From an uncultured bacterium (GTDB lineage: Bacteria > Actinomycetota > Coriobacteriia > Coriobacteriales > Coriobacteriaceae), in contig CAJMPF010000009.1 in assembly GCA_905215195.1 (NCBI GenBank), forward strand, positions 1 to 18,410: a stretch of 18,410 bases of DNA, given 5' to 3'. How positions within the stretch are numbered: the stretch's first letter is position 1; the number at the start of each line of letters is the position of its first letter. Of this stretch, positions 13,441-18,410 are shown one piece after another. The notes under the pieces were generated by a model. That model was not told the DNA's origin. It saw nothing but the letters and a program-made list of their open reading frames with translations, and ran no database searches. The translations under genes and the position numbers were made by a program.

Positions 13441-13962
13441 TTACCTTACGTAGACGACGTTGTCGCGGCGCGGTTTTGCCTCGGGTAGCGTGTCCTCGGC
13501 GTAGCCAAGAATGCAGTTACCGACACCGCGCAGGTTGCCGTCGGCGGGCAGGCCCCAGCTGGCCAGCAGCTCCAGGCCCTCGGGCGAGTCAAAGACCTCA
13601 TGCGCGCGGTGAATCCAGCACGAATCGACACCCAGTGCATAGGCGGCGTTGAGCAAGTTGCCCATGGCGAGCGAGCCGTCTTCCAGATGTGTGGGCACGC
13701 TGCGGTCAACCAGCACCACCACAACGGTCTTGGCGCCATAGAAGGGGTCGCTGTTGCTGTCCATGACCTGGGCGTTGAGCTGTGAGAGACGCTCGACGGT
13801 CGCGGGGTCGGTGACGGCGACAAACGTCACCGGCTGGCGGCCCATGCCGCTCGGTGCATATTGGCCGGCTTCGATAATCCGTGCAAGCTTTTCGGCCTCG
13901 ACGGGACGATTGCTGTATTTGCGGCAGCTGCGGCGGTGAATGAGTGCTTCGATAGTCTCCAT
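13441..13962 (-). CDS. Nitroreductase-family FMN oxidoreductase
   Basis: The product has 173 residues, in the short nitroreductase class. The start at 13962 is supported by AAGGAG 7 nt upstream; in-frame ATGs further upstream lack one. METIEALIHRRSCRKY places the FMN-phosphate-binding arginines at about 10-14. EAGQYAPSGMGRQP (31-44) is the typical second segment. GNLLNAAYALGVDSCWIHRA (101-120) and a GVGNCILGYAE strand (147-157) complete the fold. Members are homodimers that use NAD(P)H to reduce nitro compounds, quinones or flavins. Cys115 and Cys150 have no assigned role here. The physiological substrate is unknown. It is transcribed alone, convergent with the one-helix membrane protein gene. 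Confidence 0.92.
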   Translation of the reverse strand: METIEALIHRRSCRKYSNRPVEAEKLARIIEAGQYAPSGMGRQPVTFVAVTDPATVERLSQLNAQVMDSNSDPFYGAKTVVVVLVDRSVPTHLEDGSLAMGNLLNAAYALGVDSCWIHRAHEVFDSPEGLELLASWGLPADGNLRGVGNCILGYAEDTLPEAKPRRDNVVYVR

Positions 13963-14109
13963 GGTGTCTCCTTGCGGTGGCGTTGCAGATGCCCCGTTCA
14001 TACCCGTCGGGCTTAAACGATAGACGGTCAATTGCCCGGCCAAAAGGATAGATTCCAATTGGGAAAGTAGGCTTGCATAAAAGTACCTTCAGAATGTGAC
14101 AAACAAATG

Positions 14110-14237
14110 GGATGGTTAAACGTTTTATCCCGTCTACCCTGCGGTTTTTTACCACTTGCCTAAATGATGCGCGCATAAGCTCTGATAAAGGTTTTACTAA
14201 AGGAGCACCAACGTTTATCAACGCGCCATGGTGGCGC
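14110..14237 (+). promoter_or_regulatory. Upstream region of the 96-residue protein gene
   Basis: AAACGTTT at 14119-14126 is a perfect palindrome, loosely flanked by GGGAT (14110-14114) and ATCCC (14128-14132). A similar AACGTTTATC occurs near 14210, closer to the gene. A perfect 6-bp hairpin, GCGCCA (14223-14228) with TGGCGC (14232-14237), ends 5 nt before the AGGAGG ribosome site. It may influence translation or mRNA stability. No confident promoter hexamers were found. Confidence 0.35.
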
Positions 14238-14256
14238 CGGGCCAGGAGGTAACATC

Positions 14257-14547
14257 ATGTTCCAGGCTGGAGATGTCGTCGAGACCGACTTCGAAGGATT
14301 TCTGAAGCTGCTGCGTTCCAAGACGCGCGCTTTCGTGTCGATCAACGATCACGAGTACTACATCACGCACACCGATGGCTATTGGCGTGTTCAGGATTGC
14401 GAGGCCCTCAACGATAAGGGCCACTTTACTGACTGCTCCGAGCTGGTCAACACGGTCTGCGAGGTCGTCGAACTGCCGTGGATCTGCGGCAAGAGCCTGC
14501 ACGACAGCTTCTCGGGCGCCACGGTCTACGAGGCCGTCGCTGCCTAA
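14257..14547 (+). CDS. Small conserved-looking protein of unknown function (96 residues)
   Basis: I do not recognise this family. The protein is soluble, with no signal peptide or membrane segment. It begins MFQAGDVVETDFEGFLKLL and contains an aromatic stretch, NDHEYYITHTDGYWRVQDC. It has four cysteines (48, 60, 68, 77) and is net acidic. The gene looks real and well expressed. AGGAGG lies 8 nt before the ATG, the codons are strongly GC-biased at third positions, and a textbook terminator lies 26 nt after the stop. The cysteine spacing does not match a zinc-ribbon pair. Its long upstream region suggests regulated expression. Confidence 0.8.
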   Translation: MFQAGDVVETDFEGFLKLLRSKTRAFVSINDHEYYITHTDGYWRVQDCEALNDKGHFTDCSELVNTVCEVVELPWICGKSLHDSFSGATVYEAVAA

Positions 14548-14573
14548 CAGCCAACAATCGATATTCTCTCGCA

Positions 14574-14609
14574 ACCGCCGGCGCCGCCCCCGCGCCGGCG
14601 GTCTTTTTT
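14574..14609 (+). terminator. Rho-independent terminator after the 96-residue protein gene
   Basis: A perfect 11-bp all-GC-core stem (14574-14584 with 14592-14602) is followed by six T at 14604-14609. Confidence 0.95.
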
Positions 14610-14651
14610 GTCGATATGCTTATGTAGAGCCGACCATAAACAACGAGCTTA

Positions 14652-14710
14652 TTGACGATAGTCAAAACTCGGACTAATGTAGAGATATAAATTGGTCAAA
14701 ACTCGGACTA
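14652..14710. promoter_or_regulatory. marR promoter region with tandem 16-bp operator-like repeats
   Basis: GTCAAAACTCGGACTA occurs identically at 14661-14676 and 14695-14710, start to start 34 bp. The first repeat, with its preceding TA, also carries the dyad TAGTC...GACTA. TTGAC (14652-14656) and GTCAA (14661-14665) make a further small dyad, and TTGACG there may be a -35 box. TATAAA at 14686-14691 lies between the repeats as a possible -10. The second repeat ends 4 nt before an in-frame ATG. The layout fits autoregulation by the MarR protein encoded next. Confidence 0.6.
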
Positions 14711-14726
14711 TCGAATGGTGGGAGAG

Positions 14727-15227
14727 ATGAATAGTGCAGTTAGCCTGGTCGATTTCGACCGGATGCTCAACGGGCTTGACCGTATCTATTCGGAGTTCGC
14801 ACGCACCTGCGGTCTTTCGGACTGCGCCTACTGGATGCTCGTCGACACGAGTGCGGCGGGCGGAAGCGTTGCCGTGAGTCGGCTGACGAGTGAATGGTTC
14901 TACAGCAAACAGACCATCAATTCGGCGATTAAGACGCTTAGGGCGCGAGGGCTTGCGACGTTGGAGTTTGCCGAGGGTAGTCGTAAGAACAAGGTTGTGC
15001 GACTGACCGAAGAAGGCGTGCGGTTTGCCAAGCGCTACGCGTTACCGGCGCAAAAAGCCGAGCAACAGGCATTCGAAGCGCTCGAGCCGTGGGAACAGCG
15101 CGAGATCATGCGCCTGGTCGGTAAATTCTCCCATGTTCTGAACGAAGAGTGCGAGGCATTTAAACGGCAAGTGGCCGCCGAGAACGAGGCTGACGATAAG
15201 GGCGAGGGGGACACATGCGACTCTTAA
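14727..15227 (+). CDS. MarR-family transcriptional regulator
   Basis: The protein has 166 residues from the chosen start. The winged helix-turn-helix lies at about 48-95, with VAVSRLTSEWFYSKQTINSAI as the recognition region. The wing contains EGSRKNKVVRLTEEG, the family's DxRxxxxxLT-type pattern in variant form. Flanking helices would form the dimer. MarR proteins usually repress efflux genes and release DNA on binding a drug-like ligand. The start is either 14715 or 14727. The latter is preferred because GGTGG lies 5 nt upstream; the former has no ribosome site and nearly touches the operator repeat. The gene overlaps the first exporter gene by 13 nt, so it is cotranscribed with it and likely controls the exporter operon. 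Confidence 0.88.
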   Translation: MNSAVSLVDFDRMLNGLDRIYSEFARTCGLSDCAYWMLVDTSAAGGSVAVSRLTSEWFYSKQTINSAIKTLRARGLATLEFAEGSRKNKVVRLTEEGVRFAKRYALPAQKAEQQAFEALEPWEQREIMRLVGKFSHVLNEECEAFKRQVAAENEADDKGEGDTCDS

Positions 15228-16951
15228 TGAGGTTTATGAGGCCGTACCGCGGTCTGATTGCGGTGACGCTGTTTGCGGTGCTGATAGATAACGTCGGTAC
15301 GCTGTTGGTTCCCACGATGCTGGCGAACATGGTCAACACCGGTATTACCACGGGCGATGTCGACTATATTTTACGCAACGGCCTGTACATGCTTATCGCG
15401 ACCGGCATGGCCAGCGGCGGCACGGTGTTGGGCTGCTATCTTTCGGCGCGCCTGGCCGCCAACGTGGCCTGCGATATCCGCAATGCCGTGTACGACAAGT
15501 CGCTCGAGCTGTCCGCCAGCGACTTTGAGCGCTTTGGCACGGGTTCGATGATCACGCGCTCGCTCAACGACATCAACGTGATTCAGCAAGCTGTCCTTCA
15601 GACGATTCAGTTGGTGCTGCCGGTGCCGTTCTTGGCCGTGGCAGGCATCATTTTTGCTTGGTTCATCGATCCCGCCATGGGCACGCTGCTGGGCGTGGTG
15701 GTTGCGATCGTGCTGGTGGCGGCGGTCTTTACGGTGGCTAACGCCGCGCCGATCTTTATGCGCCTGCAGAGCTTTATCGACCGCATGAACGTGGTGCTGC
15801 GCGAGAACATCGTGGGCGTGCGCGTCATCCGCGCATTTAACAAGGAGCGCCACGAGGAGCAGCGCCTGGACGAGGTGTTTAGCGATTACGCGGCCAACGC
15901 CATCAAGGTCAACCACCTGTTTGTGGGTCTCGACAGTTCCAGCTTCTTTTTGATGAACATCGCCGAGGTGGCGGTGCTGTGGGTGGGCGGCAACCGCGTG
16001 GGCGTCCATGCCATGCAAATCGGCAGCATCTCGGCCGTGCTGGAGTATGCGATCCTGATCCTGTTCTTTGTGATGATGGCGCAGATGGTGATTCTGACGC
16101 TTCCGCGCGCTGCGGCGTGCCTCAACCGTGCGCAGCAGGTGCTCGAAATCGAGCCGAGCATTGTGGACGGCAAGTGCACGCTGGACACGTGCGCGGCGGA
16201 GCCTGTTGATGGTGCCGACGCGGTGGCCGTGTTCGACCATATGTCGTTCCGTTTTGACGATGCCGACGAGGACACTCTGTGCAACCTGAGTTTTGCCTGC
16301 CGCCGCGGACAGACGACCGCGATCGTGGGCTCAACGGGCTCGGGCAAGTCAACGGTGGCCAAGCTCCTGCTTCGCTTCCACGATGCAACGAAGGGCGCCA
16401 TTCGCCTGAACGGCATCGATCTGCACGACCTTTCGCAAGGTGAGATTCGCGGGCATATCGCTTACGTGCCGCAGAAGGCGTGGCTGTTCTCGGGCACCGT
16501 TGCAAGCAACCTGCGCTTTGGCAACGAAGGCGCGACTGAGGCTGACATGCTCCATGCGCTGGAGGTTGCCCAGAGCACCTTTGTGCTCGACCAGCCCCAG
16601 GGGCTCGATACGCCGGTGGCCCAGGGCGGCACGAACTTCTCGGGCGGCCAGCGCCAGCGCCTGGCCATTGCTCGCGCACTCATGAAGCGCGCCGATCTAT
16701 ATATCTTCGACGATAGTTTTTCGGCCCTGGACTTTAAGACTGATGCCGCCCTGCGCCATGCGTTACAAGATGAGACACGTGACGCAGCGGTGCTCATCAT
16801 CGCGCAGCGCATCTCGACGATTTTGCACGCCGACCAGATTGTCGTGCTCAAGGACGGCGAGGTTGTGGGCTTGGGCACGCACGAGGAGCTTATGGAAACC
16901 TGCGAGGTGTACCGCGCCATCGCGGAATCGCAAATGAAGGGAGGTGAGTAG
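15215..16951 (+). CDS. ABC exporter half-transporter, degenerate-site subunit
   Basis: This 578-residue protein fuses a six-helix exporter domain (about 1-300) with a nucleotide-binding domain (about 335-570). The Walker A motif is GSTGSGKST (372-380) and the signature is FSGGQRQR (475-482). Walker B reads IFDDSFSALD, with Asp500 in place of the catalytic glutamate. The switch histidine is Gln531 in IIAQRIST. This pair of changes is known from the non-catalytic-site subunit of heterodimeric exporters such as BmrC and TM287. It should therefore pair with the next gene's product and export a hydrophobic compound or peptide across the membrane. The start at 15215 has AGGGGG upstream and overlaps the end of marR. 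A second Met at codon 5 is an alternative. Confidence 0.92.
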   Translation: MRLLMRFMRPYRGLIAVTLFAVLIDNVGTLLVPTMLANMVNTGITTGDVDYILRNGLYMLIATGMASGGTVLGCYLSARLAANVACDIRNAVYDKSLELSASDFERFGTGSMITRSLNDINVIQQAVLQTIQLVLPVPFLAVAGIIFAWFIDPAMGTLLGVVVAIVLVAAVFTVANAAPIFMRLQSFIDRMNVVLRENIVGVRVIRAFNKERHEEQRLDEVFSDYAANAIKVNHLFVGLDSSSFFLMNIAEVAVLWVGGNRVGVHAMQIGSISAVLEYAILILFFVMMAQMVILTLPRAAACLNRAQQVLEIEPSIVDGKCTLDTCAAEPVDGADAVAVFDHMSFRFDDADEDTLCNLSFACRRGQTTAIVGSTGSGKSTVAKLLLRFHDATKGAIRLNGIDLHDLSQGEIRGHIAYVPQKAWLFSGTVASNLRFGNEGATEADMLHALEVAQSTFVLDQPQGLDTPVAQGGTNFSGGQRQRLAIARALMKRADLYIFDDSFSALDFKTDAALRHALQDETRDAAVLIIAQRISTILHADQIVVLKDGEVVGLGTHEELMETCEVYRAIAESQMKGGE

Positions 16952-16952
16952 C

Positions 16953-18410
16953 ATGGCCGAGGAGCTCAAGAAGCAGAGCGGCGGTGATGGCGCCGTTGCC
17001 GCGGGGCTGGTCGAGGAAACGGCTGCCGTGGTACCCGAGCTGGATGACGCCGCCAAGGCTGCAGCCGAGCGCGAGGCTCGCCGCCAAGCGCTCTACGAGG
17101 AAAACGAGCGCGCCGAGGACGAGCGCGCCCGCGCTGAGGCAGAGCGCATGCGCGATGTGGACGACGAGGACGAGGACGAGAAACCCCGCGACACCTGGGC
17201 GACGGTGCGCCGCCTGTGGAGCGAGGCTGCCGGCGACCATTGGCGCTTCTATATCGTGTTCGCGAGTATTGTGTTCTATGCCATCTTTAACACCGCTGCG
17301 CCGGCATATAGCGCCCGTGTGATCGATGAGCTGTGGGGCCACATTCAGGTGGCGTTTGCCAACGATACCACCTTCAACATCACCTGGGAGAACTGCGGCA
17401 GGACCATCTTCATCTACTTTATGATTTGGACGGCCGCTGCCTCGTTCTACGCGCTCCAGAGCTTTTTGATGTCGAGCGTGGCCGAACGCCTCAACCTGCG
17501 TCTACGCAACCGCATCGCACAAAAGCTCAACCGTCTGCCGCTTGCCTATTTTGACGCGCATCGTCCCGGCGAGGTCGTCAGCCGTGCGACCAACGACTTG
17601 GACAAGATGTCCGAGAGCATGCAGCGCGGCTTGCTGCAGCTTCTGGTGTCGATCGGTACCGTGGTGGGCGCCGTGAGCGTGATGTTCGTGTTTAGCGTGC
17701 CGCTCACGCTAGTCTTTTTGTTCTTTATGGCGCTGTCGCTGCTGGTGACCAAGGTGGTCTCGCGCCGCACACATGATGTGACCGGTGAGCGCCAGGAGTG
17801 GGTGTCAAAGATTACGAGCGCGGTTGAGGAGGGCTACTCGGGCCGTCTGGTGATTCGCGCGTTCAACCGTGAGCGCCAGAGTTCTGCCGAGGTGCATGAG
17901 GCCTCGAGGGAGCTAGCGCGCGTGAGTACCAAGGCCGACTTTATGATTAACGCCGTCGGCCCCGCGGTGCGCTTTATCGGCCGCCTGGCACAGATCGTGA
18001 TTGCGATTGTGGGCTGCAGTATGCTGGTTGCCGGCCACATGACCGTCGGCGTGTTCCAGGCGTTCTTCCAGTTTATCTACGAGGCATCCGAGCCCATGAC
18101 GCAGTTGTCGTTTACCTTCAACTCGCTGCAGAGCGCGCTGGCGAGTGCGGAGCGCGTGTTCGACCTGCTCGATGAACCCGAGATGGAGGCGGATCCGCAG
18201 CCGGGCGAGGCCGCCAGGCTGCCGGGTCGCGTTGAGGGCCGTGTCGCTTTTGAGCATGTACGCTTTGGCTACGCGCCCGACAAGCCGCTCATGCGCGACG
18301 TGTCGTTTACCGCCGAGCCGGGCCAGAAGATTGCCGTGGTGGGAACCACGGGCGCGGGCAAGACGACGCTCATCAACCTGCTCATGCGCTTCTACGAGAT
18401 TGACGGCGGG
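16953..18410 (+). CDS. ABC exporter half-transporter, second subunit (partial, runs off the right edge)
   Basis: The gene starts 1 nt after the previous stop, with GGGAGG 7 nt before the ATG, and is open through the last base; 486 residues are visible. An unusual N-terminal extension of about 95 residues precedes the first membrane helix. It is rich in Ala/Glu/Arg (for example AAAEREARRQALYEENERAE) and ends in an acidic block, DVDDEDEDEKPRD (68-80), so a charged helix or coiled coil is likely. Six exporter helices follow (about 99-395), with LPLAYFDAHRPGEVVSRATNDLD, the usual coupling region. The ATPase begins about residue 425, with Walker A GTTGAGKTT (464-472). Signature, Walker B and switch residues lie beyond the window. 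It should provide the catalytically competent site of the heterodimer. Confidence 0.92.
   Translation, partial: MAEELKKQSGGDGAVAAGLVEETAAVVPELDDAAKAAAEREARRQALYEENERAEDERARAEAERMRDVDDEDEDEKPRDTWATVRRLWSEAAGDHWRFYIVFASIVFYAIFNTAAPAYSARVIDELWGHIQVAFANDTTFNITWENCGRTIFIYFMIWTAAASFYALQSFLMSSVAERLNLRLRNRIAQKLNRLPLAYFDAHRPGEVVSRATNDLDKMSESMQRGLLQLLVSIGTVVGAVSVMFVFSVPLTLVFLFFMALSLLVTKVVSRRTHDVTGERQEWVSKITSAVEEGYSGRLVIRAFNRERQSSAEVHEASRELARVSTKADFMINAVGPAVRFIGRLAQIVIAIVGCSMLVAGHMTVGVFQAFFQFIYEASEPMTQLSFTFNSLQSALASAERVFDLLDEPEMEADPQPGEAARLPGRVEGRVAFEHVRFGYAPDKPLMRDVSFTAEPGQKIAVVGTTGAGKTTLINLLMRFYEIDGG

Overview
The window is GC-rich, gene-dense bacterial chromosome. The gene set suggests a Coriobacteriia gut actinobacterium, with Collinsella or a close relative the best guess. 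The evidence is GC-rich coding sequence with strong AGGAGG-type ribosome sites, a streptococcal EndA-like nuclease, an EF-G paralog, and no sign of phage, plasmid or CRISPR. This assignment is an inference from gene flavour, not from a marker gene.

Layout, left to right. (1) The 3' end of an amino-acid ABC transporter ATPase and its terminator. (2) An EF-G-like translational GTPase with unusual G motifs behind a leader of about 240 nt. (3) On the minus strand, a membrane-anchored or secreted DNA/RNA non-specific endonuclease and a LarE-type sulfur transferase. (4) A plus-strand HAD phosphatase and a minus-strand LacI regulator, separated by a symmetrical 20-bp-stem terminator. (5) glmS on the plus strand, convergent with a minus-strand FCD-type GntR regulator. 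That regulator is divergent from a YeiH-type ten-helix transporter. (6) An NtrC/PrpR-like regulator with a degenerate ATPase, a one-helix membrane protein, and a minus-strand nitroreductase. (7) A small, apparently well-translated unknown protein. (8) A MarR regulator followed directly by two ABC exporter half-transporters. The second runs off the right edge.

The main finding outside the genes is a family of short hairpin repeats of about 47 bp. There are three copies (3903-3949, 6917-6963, 9094-9140) and a sister element with a different stem but a similar loop (6983-7017). Two copies sit exactly at the stop codon of a minus-strand gene and supply part of it. One of these is bracketed by an 11-bp direct repeat of the end of larE, as expected if about 97 bp had been inserted without changing the protein. 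A third copy abuts the -10 box of the lacI-type gene. The repeats look like REP/MITE-type mobile DNA acting as 3'-end hairpins or promoter-proximal insertions.

Regulatory DNA is also readable elsewhere. There is a LacI-type operator over the LacI gene's own leader, dyads upstream of glmS, tandem 16-bp repeats upstream of marR, and a recurring extended -10 box of the form TGCTANNNT. The MarR gene overlaps the first exporter gene, and the second exporter gene follows 1 nt later. They are therefore probably one operon for a heterodimeric exporter whose first subunit has the degenerate catalytic residues expected of such pairs.
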